Assembly (NCBI RefSeq): GCF_002813755.1
Contig: NZ_CP018061.1
Location: forward strand, 1,788,001-1,852,000
Length of the DNA stretch: 64,000 nt
Direction of reading: 5' to 3'
DNA from: Enterococcus mundtii
Lineage (GTDB): Bacteria > Bacillota > Bacilli > Lactobacillales > Enterococcaceae
In this document: positions 41,152 to 51,063 of the stretch, in pieces
Position numbering within the stretch: position 1 is the stretch's first letter
Layout of the letters: every line of letters begins with the position of its first letter
Program-made: the position numbers and the translations under genes
The notes under the pieces: model-generated
Seen by the model: the letters and a program-made list of their open reading frames with translations, nothing else
Told to the model about the DNA's origin: nothing
The model's database searches: none

Positions 41152-43329
41152 ATGAAAAAAAAACTGAATGTTAGTGGTTATATTGTTGCATTATTTTGTT
41201 TAGGAGTTTTTTTCTCTCTGTGTACTGTAAATACTTTCGCTGATTCAGATAATAATAGAGCGATTGATTACGATTCTGAGAAAAAGAATGCTTTACAAGC
41301 TGGATTTACTGAAGAACAATTTGAACAAATTATGAAGATTCCTAATTTTACAAAATCAACCAGTGATGAAACTATTGCCCCCTACGCTTCTATGACTCCA
41401 AATCAAACTAAAGTTATCAATAAAGCAATGGAACAGATAGGAAAGCCTTATGAGTGGGGAGCATCTGGACCTAATTCTTTTGATTGTGGTGGTTTGGTAA
41501 AATATGTTTACAAACAGGCCGTAAACATGGAATTGCCTATGGGTACAACAAATCAAGAAACATATGGTACGGAAGTAAGTTTAAATTCTTTATTACCGGG
41601 CGATTTGTTGTTTTACGGAACACGTGGTAATACTTATCATGTAGGCATTTATAAAGGTGATGGCATTATGATTCATGCGCCTCAACCTGGACAACCAGTC
41701 ACCACTGTGAACATTCAATATTTCTATCCTAGTTTTGCAAGACGTCTTCTATCTTCTGAACCAGACTACCCATTTACAGAATACAATAAAATGGTAACAG
41801 TTACTCAAGCATGGTCCATATGGTCAGACTTGCAGTTTAGTAGAGAGATTAAAAAAGCAACAGTTGGAGATAATTATAAAATCGGAAAATTATATACTAA
41901 TCCTATTAATAACGCCAAATATGCAGAAATATTAGATAATGGTCAAACGTATGGTTACATTAATTTTGATGCTGTGAAAGAATTAACTTCTGATCAAATA
42001 AATCGGTATTTGACTGCTAAGGCTAGTGGACAAAAAATATGGGGAAACTTAGAACAAACAAATATAATCGGCCAGACTGCTAAAGACAAAATTTATTTTG
42101 TAAAAGGTGCCTATAAATTAGGAGATGGTAAGTACCTGTATTCAATTTACAAGCACCAAAATTCTTCCGAATGGATTGGCTACCTAAAAGCTGATGACAG
42201 TTTGGCTTATACTCCAGTCGAAGAAATAAATCAGACAATTACGGTCACAAAAAGTTGGTCGATTTGGAATAACCTTCAATGGGAACACGAAATTGAAAAA
42301 CCAAAAGTTGGTGCTGTTTTCTCAGCAAGATTAAAATTAACAAATGTTGCCAATAATGCAACTTATTATAAAATATATAAAAATGGAAATTTTTACGGAT
42401 TTATCAACGTCGAGGCTGTTAGAAATTTGACAACGACAAGCCATAATAAATATGTCACATTTACTAATAATAATGAAGATTTTTGGTCCTCACTTGATAC
42501 AAATTACTCGAAAGGAAAAACTGAACAAGGGCGTGTATTTTACATTAGTGCCTCCTATGATACTGCAGATAATCAACCGATCTATTCGGTTTATACAGAT
42601 GAAACTTGTACTGAATGGCGAGGTTATTACAAAGGAAATAATTTTGAAGATACATTGATTACAACGCCAAATAATAAGCGAGTAAATGTTACTAAAGCTG
42701 GTTACACCATCTGGGGTGATTTAAACTTTTGGACAAAAACCTCCCTCTCTGTGATTGGTAATCATTACAATGTGAATAGAAAATTCTACAATTCAGTTAG
42801 TAATGCTAGTTACTACGAATTGCTAAAAGACAATAAAATATATGGGTATATCAATTCTGAAGCAGTTGAAGAAGTAAGCGTAACTAGTCACAATAAGTAT
42901 GTGACTTTCAATACAGATGGGGAAGATTTCTGGACATCATTAGATACTAACTACTCGAAAGGGAAAACTGAACGAGGCCGTGTTTTCTATATTGGCGTCT
43001 CTTATGATACACCAAATAATCAGCCAATCTATTCTGTCTATACAGATGAAACTTGTACTGAATGGAAAGGTTATTATAAAGGAAATAATTTTGAAGATAC
43101 AAAGATCACTCTTCTAAATAACGCAACTGTACAAATCACTAAATCAGGATATACTATTTGGGGAGATTTAAATTTCTGGTCTAAATCATCTATTTCAGTA
43201 ATAGATGATAAGTACACTGTCAATCGAAAGTTCTATAATTCAATTAATAATTCAAGTTACTATGAATTACTAAAAAATGGTACAATTTATGGATACATTA
43301 ATACAGAAGCTGCGGATCAGATAAATTGA
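41152..43329 (+). CDS. Secreted NlpC/P60 endopeptidase with GW-like repeats
   Basis: 725 residues. A signal peptide (1-30, cut near FA-DS) and a spacer to ~85 are followed by the NlpC/P60 domain (about 86-200) with FDCGGLVKYVY (C112), YHVGIY (H163) and HAPQPG (H175); the canonical DCSG is DCGG here. Residues ~215-725 hold three and a half ~149-residue units starting with a (T/N)VTxxW/YxIW motif (near 215, 363, 510 and 660), each with E-W-x-G-Y, like GW modules that bind lipoteichoic acid. It likely acts on peptidoglycan during growth or division, held to the wall by the repeats. Confidence 0.9.
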   Translation: MKKKLNVSGYIVALFCLGVFFSLCTVNTFADSDNNRAIDYDSEKKNALQAGFTEEQFEQIMKIPNFTKSTSDETIAPYASMTPNQTKVINKAMEQIGKPYEWGASGPNSFDCGGLVKYVYKQAVNMELPMGTTNQETYGTEVSLNSLLPGDLLFYGTRGNTYHVGIYKGDGIMIHAPQPGQPVTTVNIQYFYPSFARRLLSSEPDYPFTEYNKMVTVTQAWSIWSDLQFSREIKKATVGDNYKIGKLYTNPINNAKYAEILDNGQTYGYINFDAVKELTSDQINRYLTAKASGQKIWGNLEQTNIIGQTAKDKIYFVKGAYKLGDGKYLYSIYKHQNSSEWIGYLKADDSLAYTPVEEINQTITVTKSWSIWNNLQWEHEIEKPKVGAVFSARLKLTNVANNATYYKIYKNGNFYGFINVEAVRNLTTTSHNKYVTFTNNNEDFWSSLDTNYSKGKTEQGRVFYISASYDTADNQPIYSVYTDETCTEWRGYYKGNNFEDTLITTPNNKRVNVTKAGYTIWGDLNFWTKTSLSVIGNHYNVNRKFYNSVSNASYYELLKDNKIYGYINSEAVEEVSVTSHNKYVTFNTDGEDFWTSLDTNYSKGKTERGRVFYIGVSYDTPNNQPIYSVYTDETCTEWKGYYKGNNFEDTKITLLNNATVQITKSGYTIWGDLNFWSKSSISVIDDKYTVNRKFYNSINNSSYYELLKNGTIYGYINTEAADQIN

Positions 43330-43337
43330 GCATTTTG

Positions 43338-43368
43338 AAACAGTAAGCGATTTGCTTACTGTTTTTTT
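43338..43368 (+). terminator. Terminator after the NlpC/P60 gene
   Basis: AAACAGTAAGC-gattt-GCTTACTGTTT followed by Ts. Confidence 0.9.
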
Positions 43369-43449
43369 CTTCATCACCAATTCTGCTTTTTTCTTTCATC
43401 AACAAAAAATATGCTACAATATCTTTATAAAATTTCAGGAGAATGGACT

Positions 43450-43890
43450 ATGAATTTTCATCCTCAAAAAAGTATCATGCATAAATTGATTCAGTTACAA
43501 AGGCAAGATCATTCCATCGTTGCTGCTGTTGTAGACAACAATAATATGATTATATCCATCGGAAAAACTACTGTCTTAGATAATCATGATCCCACTTCTC
43601 ACGCTGAAGTAAACGCCCTCAGAAGCGCGTGTAAGCAATTAAAAACACATATATTACCTGAGGGTTATTGGTTATATAGCACTTTTGAACCATGTCCTTT
43701 GTGTAGCTCAGTGATTATTTGGGCAGGTATAGATGGAGTAGTCTATTCGAATAATCCAACTTACCGAGGTAAAGAAGAAAACTGGTCTTTCATTTCTTGC
43801 GAAGAGGTTCTTAAAAAAGGCTCTTACATTCACGATGTTTCATTGATCAAAGACTTTATGATTGATGATATAAAAGATTATTTTACTTAA
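43450..43890 (+). CDS. Nucleoside/guanine deaminase-like enzyme (CMP/dCMP deaminase fold)
   Basis: About 146 residues from the ATG at 43450 with AGGAG eight bases upstream; a longer frame to 43411 lacks a site. Zinc signature HAE (H51, E53) and PCPLC (C82, C85), conserved with guanine deaminase/tRNA-specific deaminase relatives. Substrate cannot be stated; the spacing and C-terminal half fit a guanine-deaminase-like enzyme best. Confidence 0.85.
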   Translation: MNFHPQKSIMHKLIQLQRQDHSIVAAVVDNNNMIISIGKTTVLDNHDPTSHAEVNALRSACKQLKTHILPEGYWLYSTFEPCPLCSSVIIWAGIDGVVYSNNPTYRGKEENWSFISCEEVLKKGSYIHDVSLIKDFMIDDIKDYFT

Positions 43891-44131
43891 CTATTGTAGT
43901 TTAATAAATAGTTAAGTAAAATTTTGTCTCGGATTTATTCGTTTTGAATCTAAAAAAATAATAAAATCTTATGACAAGTTTTTTATTATACTTTTCCTAT
44001 TAAATTCTTTTCTATCACCTGTACCAACTGTCTAAACCAATCATTTCCCTTATAGTTAGCCCCTTTTAGCCAGATGGACTATCTATTTGCCAAGATCAAG
44101 TAGTCCATATAGTTTTCCTCTTATGACTTTT
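43891..44131. other. Intergenic region between deaminase and cold-shock gene
   Basis: About 240 bp with no gene. An imperfect repeat of TAGTTAAGTAAAA-type sequence follows the deaminase stop; otherwise nothing recognisable. Confidence 0.5.
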
Positions 44132-44136
44132 TAATA

Positions 44137-44166
44137 ACAAAAAAACCATCTCACAAGGAGATGGTT
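44137..44166 (-). terminator. Terminator of cold-shock gene 1
   Basis: Stem AACCATCTC/GAGATGGTT followed by seven Ts on the minus strand. Confidence 0.85.
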
Positions 44167-44183
44167 CAAATTCGTCTATTGAA

Positions 44184-44381
44184 TTATTTATTGATATTTA
44201 CTGCTTGTGGTCCACGTTGACCATCTTCAATATCAAAAGTAACTGCTTGGCCTTCATCTAAAGTCTTAAAGCCTTCACCTTGGATAGCTGAAAAATGTGC
44301 AAACACATCTTGTCCATCTTCACCAGTGATAAATCCAAAACCTTTGTCTGAGTTAAACCATTTTACTGTACCGTTATTCAT
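44184..44381 (-). CDS. csp: Cold-shock protein, copy 1
   Basis: 65 residues: [16 protein letters not shown] (RNP1 K-G-F-G-F-I) and DVFAHFSAI (RNP2), an RNA/DNA chaperone of the CspA family. The encoded protein is identical to that at 46004. AGGAGG precedes the ATG. The mRNA has a leader of about 115 nt, typical for cold-induced csp genes. Confidence 0.97.
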   Translation of the reverse strand: MNNGTVKWFNSDKGFGFITGEDGQDVFAHFSAIQGEGFKTLDEGQAVTFDIEDGQRGPQAVNINK

Positions 44382-44503
44382 ATATATTTCCTCCTATTAC
44401 GTAGATCATACGTGTTTTGTTGCAATTAACATTACTTGGTAAAAGGAGTTTTTATAGTGTGAATATATCGCTCAGATTACGTTTCAAATTAGATTACTTA
44501 TTT

Positions 44504-44532
44504 AATATACCATGTATTACCTAAGAATACAA
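44504..44532 (-). promoter_or_regulatory. Promoter of cold-shock gene 1
   Basis: TTGTAT (44527-44532), 17 bases, TATATT (44504-44509); predicted start about 44497 gives a ~115-nt leader. Confidence 0.75.
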
Positions 44533-44594
44533 ACATTTACGCTTATTCTTTTGATTCATCATTCTAGTAGCATAAATTTGTACCATTCACATTT

Positions 44595-44987
44595 TTATTT
44601 TGTCAATGTGTACTCAATACCATGGATCGTAATATTTTTGATAGTATCAGGCCATCCTTTGCTCTGCCATTTCTCTTCATTTGCCTGTTTTTCGATTTGA
44701 TCAGCACCTTGGTTATAAAACTTCAGTTGGTTTTTATTATACCAAGGATCTTTATGTGGATTTGGACTTAATTGGTAGCGATATTTCCCTGGGTTGATTT
44801 CATATCCTCTGTTCGTACCACCAAATGACGCTTCTCTCCATTTATACTGTTTTCCTTCTATTCTCATGGTACACCCTAGAAGGTAAGTGCCACTTTGTTC
44901 CTTTGCTGCCACATCTTTACTATTCCAAAACATACTCCCACTTAATAACACAGTTATACCTAAAACAATCACTAAAATTCTCTTCAT
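44595..44987 (-). CDS. Small secreted protein of unknown function
   Basis: 130 residues with a signal peptide (MKRILVIVLGITVLLSG, cleavage near AAK). The mature ~100 residues are rich in Trp, Tyr, Asn and Lys, with one CxM in the first third (GCTMRIEG). No known domain. It lies between the two csp copies. Confidence 0.75.
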   Translation of the reverse strand: MKRILVIVLGITVLLSGSMFWNSKDVAAKEQSGTYLLGCTMRIEGKQYKWREASFGGTNRGYEINPGKYRYQLSPNPHKDPWYNKNQLKFYNQGADQIEKQANEEKWQSKGWPDTIKNITIHGIEYTLTK

Positions 44988-45192
44988 GAAAAAATTCTCT
45001 TATCAGTATTTTTGAATTCGCTTAATCTTACAAATAATATGTGAAAAACATATTGAATTTCCCATGATTTTTACTAAGAATGAGCTTACGAAAACGACAA
45101 ATCAATGTTCAATAAATACGAACAAAGATGTCTGCATACTTGTTTTACTTATTCAAATAACTGATTAATCGCTTAGTATGAACCGACCCTAT

Positions 45193-45651
45193 TCATTCGG
45201 ATCTTTCATTCATCAAATTTTTTTCTAATATCCGCATCAATCGTCCAAACCGATCATTTTCCTTAGCTACTTCCTGATAACCCCATTTTTCATATAACCC
45301 TTCATGTTGAGTTGTTATATATACACTGCCGAAACCAATTTCCTTTAGTTTATTTTCACCTGTTGCAACTAATTTTTGGCTGATATGCTTCCCTCGATAT
45401 TCTGGCGCGACAAAAACAGTGGCAATGTTAGGCGTGTAGTCCTTCGTATCAATAATGTCTTTTTTTACAAGAGTACAGAATCCTACAACAGGATTTCCAT
45501 CTTTTGCAATAATCACGGATTCCCAATCTGTAAATTCTTGTTTTTCCATTTTTTCTGCTATATACTTTGCTGCTTTCCATTCAAATTGACGAATAGAATG
45601 AGCTACTGAAAGCCAATCAGAATGTTCTTGGGTTATAATGACGTATTTCAT
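45193..45651 (-). CDS. GNAT family N-acetyltransferase
   Basis: About 152 residues from the ATG at 45651 with AGAGGAAAAG upstream; the frame stays open for 27 codons more without a site. Acetyl-CoA binding motif APEYRGKHISQKL (a modified Q/RxxGxG/A) and the C-terminal GFGSVYITTQHEGLYEKWG typical of small-molecule acetyltransferases. Substrate unknown. Confidence 0.85.
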   Translation of the reverse strand: MKYVIITQEHSDWLSVAHSIRQFEWKAAKYIAEKMEKQEFTDWESVIIAKDGNPVVGFCTLVKKDIIDTKDYTPNIATVFVAPEYRGKHISQKLVATGENKLKEIGFGSVYITTQHEGLYEKWGYQEVAKENDRFGRLMRILEKNLMNERSE

Positions 45652-45950
45652 ATACTTTTCCTCTTTTCTAATTACTTTAAGAGCATTTGATTTTCTGATT
45701 TTACGCGTATTAAAAATAGCTGTATGTTTCAAAAACTTAATAAAGTGACAGAATAGTTATTCTTTTTTGTTCGATCTATTCTCTAATGTCCGAAAGAATC
45801 ATCTATTATTCTTTGAATTTTATGAATGATACAAAATTCATGTATTCCTTATCAACTACTTATGGTGATTCTTGCTATCTCTACCTACTGATCATTAAAT
45901 AATAGTTTACTTAATTTTTCAAATGTTTCCAAAATTTTCGTATCTATTCC
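45652..45950. other. Intergenic region between acetyltransferase and second cold-shock gene
   Basis: About 300 bp without a gene. No clear promoter for the acetyltransferase or any other element was identified. Confidence 0.5.
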
Positions 45951-45956
45951 TAATAA

Positions 45957-45986
45957 CAAAAAAAACCATCTCACAAGGAGATGGTT
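45957..45986 (-). terminator. Terminator of cold-shock gene 2
   Basis: Identical stem AACCATCTC/GAGATGGTT, with eight Ts on the minus strand. Confidence 0.85.
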
Positions 45987-46003
45987 CAAATTCGTCTATT
46001 GAA

Positions 46004-46201
46004 TTATTTATTGATATTTACTGCTTGTGGTCCACGTTGACCATCTTCGATATCAAAAGTAACTGCTTGACCTTCATCTAAAGTCTTAAAGCCTTCACCT
46101 TGGATAGCTGAAAAATGTGCAAACACATCTTGTCCATCTTCACCAGTGATAAATCCAAAACCTTTGTCTGAGTTAAACCATTTTACTGTACCGTTATTCA
46201 T
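46004..46201 (-). CDS. csp: Cold-shock protein, copy 2
   Basis: 65 residues with the same amino-acid sequence as the gene at 44184; the DNA differs at a few synonymous sites. Has its own promoter and terminator, so both copies should be expressed in the same way. Confidence 0.97.
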   Translation of the reverse strand: MNNGTVKWFNSDKGFGFITGEDGQDVFAHFSAIQGEGFKTLDEGQAVTFDIEDGQRGPQAVNINK

Positions 46202-46323
46202 ATATATTTCCTCCTATTACGTAAATCATACGTGTTTTGTTGCAATTAACATTACTTGGTAAAAGGAGTTTTTATAGTGTGAATATATCGCTCAGATTAC
46301 GTTTCAAATTAGATTACTCATTT

Positions 46324-46352
46324 AATATAGCACGTATCACCTCAGGATACAA
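46324..46352 (-). promoter_or_regulatory. Promoter of cold-shock gene 2
   Basis: TTGTAT (46347-46352), 17 bases, TATATT (46324-46329). Confidence 0.75.
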
Positions 46353-46354
46353 AT

Positions 46355-46654
46355 TATAACTCTCACCAACTGTTTTTTTGAGCTTATTATCTAAATAGTC
46401 TTATGTAACTTTGGTTCAATTGATATCGATACCTTCTTGAATTTATTTTGTAGATACTATCCACCTTATCCCCTTTCGTTTTAATTGAACTGTCTATTAA
46501 ATAGGTTAATTTGCATTTTGGCTCTCGGTTTATTGTATTCTATCTTGAACCAAAAAATACTTTACCTAACAGATGATCGTAGCTCTATTCAAGCTAAATA
46601 CTACTTTTCTTTACTCAGAGTATATTTCAAAAAGCCACTATCTAACTAGAAATA
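46355..46654. other. Intergenic region downstream of gpi
   Basis: 300 bp with no gene. Mixed A/T-rich sequence; no clear element before the terminator at 46655. Confidence 0.5.
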
Positions 46655-46688
46655 AAAAGGATGGCTAAATCAGCCATCCTTTCGTTTT
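46655..46688. terminator. Terminator downstream of gpi
   Basis: AAAAGGATGGCT-aaat-c-AGCCATCCTTT with T-runs in both directions, 85 bp beyond the gpi stop. The gap holds two GGGTACC copies (46689-46706). Confidence 0.85.
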
Positions 46689-46771
46689 GGGTACCAGAAT
46701 GGGTACCACATTTTATTTCGAAGGGAACATATTTTGAGCACTGATTTTTTATCAGTAATCTAACCCCCATC

Positions 46772-48118
46772 TTACAGGCGTTCGTTCAATTCTTTCGCAA
46801 GGTCTTCAAACCCTGGTTTGCCTAGTAGAGCAAACATGTTTTTCTTGTAAGCTTCTACTCCTGGTTGGTCGAATGGGTTGATACCATTCAAGTAACCTGA
46901 AATGCCGACAGCAATTTCAAAGAAGTACATTGTGTAACCTAATGTGTAAGCATCCATTGTAGGGATTTTAACTAATAGGTTTGGTACATCGCCGTCTGTA
47001 TGAGCTAATAATGTACCTTCAAAAGCTTTTGTATTTACAAAGTCGATTTCTTTTCCTTGTAAATAACCAAGTCCGTCCAAGTCTTCTGCTTGTTCTGGAA
47101 TCGTAATCGATTTACGTGGTTTTTCAACTTTTACGATTGTTTCGAAGATATTGCGACGTCCTTCTTGGATGTATTGTCCAAGTGAGTGCAAGTCTGTTGA
47201 GAAGTTTGCACTTGAAGGGTAGATTCCTTTTTGATCTTTACCTTCTGATTCGCCGAATAATTGTTTCCACCACTCAGAGAAGTATTGCATTCCTGGTTCG
47301 TAGTTGATCAATAATTCAGTAACTTTGCCTTTACGGTAAAGAATATTACGCATTGCTGCATATTGGTAAGCTTCGTTTTCTTCAAGTTTGTCGCTTGAAT
47401 AAGCTTTGCTTGCATCGGCAGCACCTTGCATCAAGGCATCGATATCTGCTCCGCTTGCGGCGATCGGTAATAAACCAACTGCTGTCAATACAGAGAAACG
47501 TCCACCGACATCATCAGGAATCACAAATGTTTCCCATCCTTCTGCGTCTGCTTCTACTTTAACAGCCCCTTTTGCTTTGTCTGTTGTAGCGTAGATGCGT
47601 TTGTTTGCTTCTTCTTGACCATATTTTTTAACAAGTAATTCTTTGAATACACGGAATGCAATGGCTGGCTCAGTCGTTGTTCCTGATTTTGAAATGACAT
47701 TTACTGAGAAGTCACGGTCGCCGATCACTTCGATCAAGTCAGCAAGATAAGTTGAGCTGATTGAGTTTCCAGCGAAGAAAATTTGTGGTGTTTGGCGTTT
47801 GTCGCTTCCCAACAAGTTGTAGAAGGTATGTTGTAAGAAATCGATTGCTGCACGAGCGCCTAAATAAGAACCACCGATACCGATGACCACAAGGACTTCA
47901 GAATCAGATTGGATTTTCTTAGCAGCAGCTTTGATACGAGCAAATTCTTCTTTGTCGTAGTTCGTAGGTAGGTCGATCCATCCTCGGAAATCGCTACCTG
48001 CGCCAGTTCCTTCTCGTAATAATTTGTCTGCAGCAGTAACTTGACTCTGCATATAGCCTAACTCATGTTCATTGACAAATGGTGCAACTTTTGAATAGTC
48101 AAAATGAATGTGTGCCAT
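46772..48118 (-). CDS. pgi: Glucose-6-phosphate isomerase
   Basis: 448 residues, the usual length in Firmicutes. [26 protein letters not shown] (phosphate site) and [12 protein letters not shown] plus GQYIQEGRR are the phosphoglucose isomerase signatures. Interconverts glucose-6-phosphate and fructose-6-phosphate in glycolysis. AAGGAGG before the ATG; single-gene transcript by context. Confidence 0.98.
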   Translation of the reverse strand: MAHIHFDYSKVAPFVNEHELGYMQSQVTAADKLLREGTGAGSDFRGWIDLPTNYDKEEFARIKAAAKKIQSDSEVLVVIGIGGSYLGARAAIDFLQHTFYNLLGSDKRQTPQIFFAGNSISSTYLADLIEVIGDRDFSVNVISKSGTTTEPAIAFRVFKELLVKKYGQEEANKRIYATTDKAKGAVKVEADAEGWETFVIPDDVGGRFSVLTAVGLLPIAASGADIDALMQGAADASKAYSSDKLEENEAYQYAAMRNILYRKGKVTELLINYEPGMQYFSEWWKQLFGESEGKDQKGIYPSSANFSTDLHSLGQYIQEGRRNIFETIVKVEKPRKSITIPEQAEDLDGLGYLQGKEIDFVNTKAFEGTLLAHTDGDVPNLLVKIPTMDAYTLGYTMYFFEIAVGISGYLNGINPFDQPGVEAYKKNMFALLGKPGFEDLAKELNERL

Positions 48119-48229
48119 TTTTGTTCCTCCTTAAAAGTTTCAATCTACAGATATACTTTACGTTTTTTTTTATTATTTTTCAAGCAAATATGCGAGAAGC
48201 TTCTAATATTTGCAAGAAACTTCCATTTT

Positions 48230-49579
48230 TTAGACTAAACCTTGCATAGCCATTACTTTTGCGACTTTTTCAAAACCTGCCACATTGGCACCAAGCAAAA
48301 GATTTTTTTCGTTGCCAAATTCTTTGGCAGTTTGACGACACGTTTGATAGATCGTCGCCATGATCTCGTCGAGTTGTGCATCGACTTGGCTGCTTTCCCA
48401 CACTAATCGTTGTGAATTTTGGCTCATTTCTAGCGCAGATACAGCTACACCACCAGCATTGGCAGCTTTTCCTGGACAATACCAGATGTCTGCTTTTTCA
48501 TAGACTGAAACAGCATCTAATGTGGATGGCATGTTCGCACCTTCTGCGACGATCTTCACGCCATTTTCTACAAGGATCTCTGCCAATTGTCCGTCGATTT
48601 CATTTTGTGTTGCACAAGGTAAAGCAATGTCAGCCGCTTGTTTCAATGTCCAAACCGATTCATTTTCGTGGTATTCAGCCGATGAGCGTTCTTTGGCGTA
48701 TTCTGTTAAACGGGCTCTTTTGACTTCTTTTAATTCTTTTAATAGATCAAGATCGATACCTTCTGGGTCATAGATATAGCCACCTGAATCAGAACAAGTA
48801 ACGACTTTCCCACCCAGTTCATGGACTTTTTCGATTGCATAGATTGCCACATTCCCACTACCTGAGACCATCACTGTTTTGCCAGCAAATGAATCTTGTT
48901 CTTCGTTCAATAGATGTTTCACATAATAAACTAAGCCATAACCTGTTGCTTCTGTGCGGATCTTACTTCCCCAGAAATCTAAAGGTTTACCTGTCAAAAC
49001 ACCTGCATCATATTGTTTCAATCGTTTATAGGCACCATACATATAGCCGATCTCACGAGCACCTACACCGATGTCGCCTGCCGGTACATCAATTGAAGGT
49101 CCGATATGTTTTGCCAGTTCCAACATGAAACTTTGACAAAAGCGCATGATTTCATTATCCGATTTTCCTTTTGGATCAAAATCACTTCCGCCTTTACCGC
49201 CACCGATTGGTAGGCCTGTCAGGCTGTTCTTGAAAATTTGTTCAAATGCTAAGAATTTTAAAATACTCAAATTGACACTTGGATGAAAACGTAAGCCACC
49301 TTTATATGGTCCGATGGCTGAATTGTATTGGATTCGGTACCCACGATTCACTTGCCAGTTTCCTTGATCATCTTGCCAAGGAACACGGAATTGGATCACT
49401 CGTTCTGGTTCAACTAAAATCCCTAGAATATTTTTTTCAATGTATTCTGGATTTTTTTCTAAAAATTGGATGACCGTAGGCATAAATTCATCGACCGCTT
49501 GTAGAAACTCGATTTGGCCGTCATCTTTTTGGTGAAGTTTTTCTTGTATCGCTTGTACGTATTCTTTTGCATTTGACAT
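48230..49579 (-). CDS. gdhA: NADP-specific glutamate dehydrogenase
   Basis: 449 residues, hexameric-type GDH. PIGGGKGGSDFDPKGKSD contains the catalytic Lys, AGDIGVGAREIGYM the substrate site, and VMVSGSGNVAIYA the dinucleotide loop. Converts 2-oxoglutarate and ammonium to glutamate. GGAGC precedes the ATG; divergent from the flavoprotein gene. Confidence 0.97.
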   Translation of the reverse strand: MSNAKEYVQAIQEKLHQKDDGQIEFLQAVDEFMPTVIQFLEKNPEYIEKNILGILVEPERVIQFRVPWQDDQGNWQVNRGYRIQYNSAIGPYKGGLRFHPSVNLSILKFLAFEQIFKNSLTGLPIGGGKGGSDFDPKGKSDNEIMRFCQSFMLELAKHIGPSIDVPAGDIGVGAREIGYMYGAYKRLKQYDAGVLTGKPLDFWGSKIRTEATGYGLVYYVKHLLNEEQDSFAGKTVMVSGSGNVAIYAIEKVHELGGKVVTCSDSGGYIYDPEGIDLDLLKELKEVKRARLTEYAKERSSAEYHENESVWTLKQAADIALPCATQNEIDGQLAEILVENGVKIVAEGANMPSTLDAVSVYEKADIWYCPGKAANAGGVAVSALEMSQNSQRLVWESSQVDAQLDEIMATIYQTCRQTAKEFGNEKNLLLGANVAGFEKVAKVMAMQGLV

Positions 49580-49691
49580 AGGTTCACGCTCCTTTATTCA
49601 TCTGACTTTATTTTAGCTTATTTCAATCATAGGTCAAAACATTTTCTGCGAATCGTCTTCAAATATGCTACACTCTCTGTGAGGTGAGAAA

Positions 49692-50951
49692 ATGGAAAAA
49701 ACTTATGACGTGATTGTTGTTGGCGCAGGAACAAGTGGCATGATGGCTGCAATCAGTGCAGCCGAGTATGGTGCCAATGTCTTGTTGATCGAAAAAAATA
49801 AAAAAGCAGGAAAAAAATTATTGATGACTGGTGGCGGTCGATGTAATGTCACAAATAATCGCCCTGTTGATGATTTGATTGCGCATATCCCAGGAAATGG
49901 TAAATTTTTATATAGTACATTTTCTCAATACAACAATTTTGACATCATGGAATTCTTTGAATCACAAGGAGTTCACTTAAAAGAAGAAGATCACGGACGG
50001 ATGTTTCCAGTGACAAATAAATCAAAAACAATCATTGAAGCGCTGGTTCATCGTCTGAATGAATTGAACGTCACGATGTTTTTTGGCGAACGTGTAGAAA
50101 AATTGATCCATAAGGACAACCAAATCTATGGTGTGCGTACTGAATTTGATGAATTTAAAGCAAAATGCGTCATTTTGACGACTGGTGGACGCACGTATCC
50201 TTCTACAGGTGCAACAGGTGATGGGTATAAATTGGTCAAAAAAGTAGGCCACACGATCACACCACTTTATGCAACAGAGTCTCCTTTGATTTCTGAGGAG
50301 TCATTTATTGCGGATAAAGTGTTGCAAGGTCTTTCTTTACAAGATATTACGTTACGTGTCTTGAACCAAAAAGGAAAAGTGATCACGGAGCACACGATGG
50401 ATCTTTTATTTACCCATTTTGGGATCTCTGGACCAGCAGCTTTAAGGTGTTCCAGTTTCATCAACACTGAGTTACAAAAAACGCAGGCACCTGTAACTGT
50501 TTCTTTAGATTGCTTCCCGACGAAGTCAGTCGAAGAACTGATACGAGAGTTAGTGGAACTAAGTAAAGAATCGAAAAAGAATTTGATCAATGCGTGGCGT
50601 GGTTTTCTACCTGAACGTCTACTCCAATTTTATCTTGAACGGCTAGAAATGACCGAACTAACTGGTAGCCAAACATCTGAAAAACAAATCCAAGAATTTG
50701 CTGAATTATGTAAAAACTTTGAGCTATTGATCCATAAGACATTTCCCATCGAGAAATCTTTTGTTACTGGTGGTGGCGTTTCATTAAAAGAAGTCAATCC
50801 AAAAACCATGGAAAGCAAAGTATTGAACGGACTGTTTTTTGGCGGTGAATTACTTGATGTAAACGGGTATACAGGTGGCTTTAATATCACGGCAGCTTTT
50901 GCTACGGGACGTGTTTCAGGAATGCACGCAGCGATGCAAAGTCAATGGTAA
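49692..50951 (+). CDS. NAD(P)/FAD-dependent oxidoreductase, HI0933/BaiN family
   Basis: 419 residues. FAD motif VVGAGTSGMMAAISAAEYGA, LLMTGGGRCNVTN, and the C-terminal FVTGGGVSLKEV and GELLDVNGYTGGFNI, all characteristic of the HI0933 flavoproteins. Members are conserved in Firmicutes and of unclear physiological role. GAGGTG precedes the ATG. Confidence 0.92.
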   Translation: MEKTYDVIVVGAGTSGMMAAISAAEYGANVLLIEKNKKAGKKLLMTGGGRCNVTNNRPVDDLIAHIPGNGKFLYSTFSQYNNFDIMEFFESQGVHLKEEDHGRMFPVTNKSKTIIEALVHRLNELNVTMFFGERVEKLIHKDNQIYGVRTEFDEFKAKCVILTTGGRTYPSTGATGDGYKLVKKVGHTITPLYATESPLISEESFIADKVLQGLSLQDITLRVLNQKGKVITEHTMDLLFTHFGISGPAALRCSSFINTELQKTQAPVTVSLDCFPTKSVEELIRELVELSKESKKNLINAWRGFLPERLLQFYLERLEMTELTGSQTSEKQIQEFAELCKNFELLIHKTFPIEKSFVTGGGVSLKEVNPKTMESKVLNGLFFGGELLDVNGYTGGFNITAAFATGRVSGMHAAMQSQW

Positions 50952-50954
50952 GAG

Positions 50955-51053
50955 AAAAAAAGCAAAACATTGCTTGAATGAAACATCCATGAAAGGCAAC
51001 GCGTGTCGTTCGCCTTTCATGGATCGATCTTTCAGCATTTGTTTTGCTTTTTG
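50955..51053. terminator. Compound bidirectional terminator between convergent genes
   Basis: An outer stem AAAAAGCAAAACA/TGTTTTGCTTTTT encloses an inner stem ATCCATGAAAGGC/GCCTTTCATGGAT. It ends the flavoprotein transcript and the ybaK operon. Confidence 0.85.
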
Positions 51054-51063
51054 TTTGTGGTTT

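Larger units (their letters stand above)
44132..44534. repeat. Direct duplication, copy 1 (cold-shock gene, promoter and terminator)
   Basis: About 400 bp nearly identical to 45951-46354 (offset 1,820 bp). It covers the terminator, coding region, long leader and promoter, with only a handful of substitutions, most of them beyond the promoter. Indicates a recent duplication or gene conversion. Confidence 0.9.
45951..46354. repeat. Direct duplication, copy 2
   Basis: The second copy of the cold-shock unit (compare 44132-44534). Confidence 0.9.

Noticed and set aside
42440..43110. Two long similar DNA segments that could suggest a repeat array or CRISPR
   Set aside because: They are in-frame protein repeats of the NlpC/P60 gene with divergence at third positions; no short identical repeats with spacers exist.
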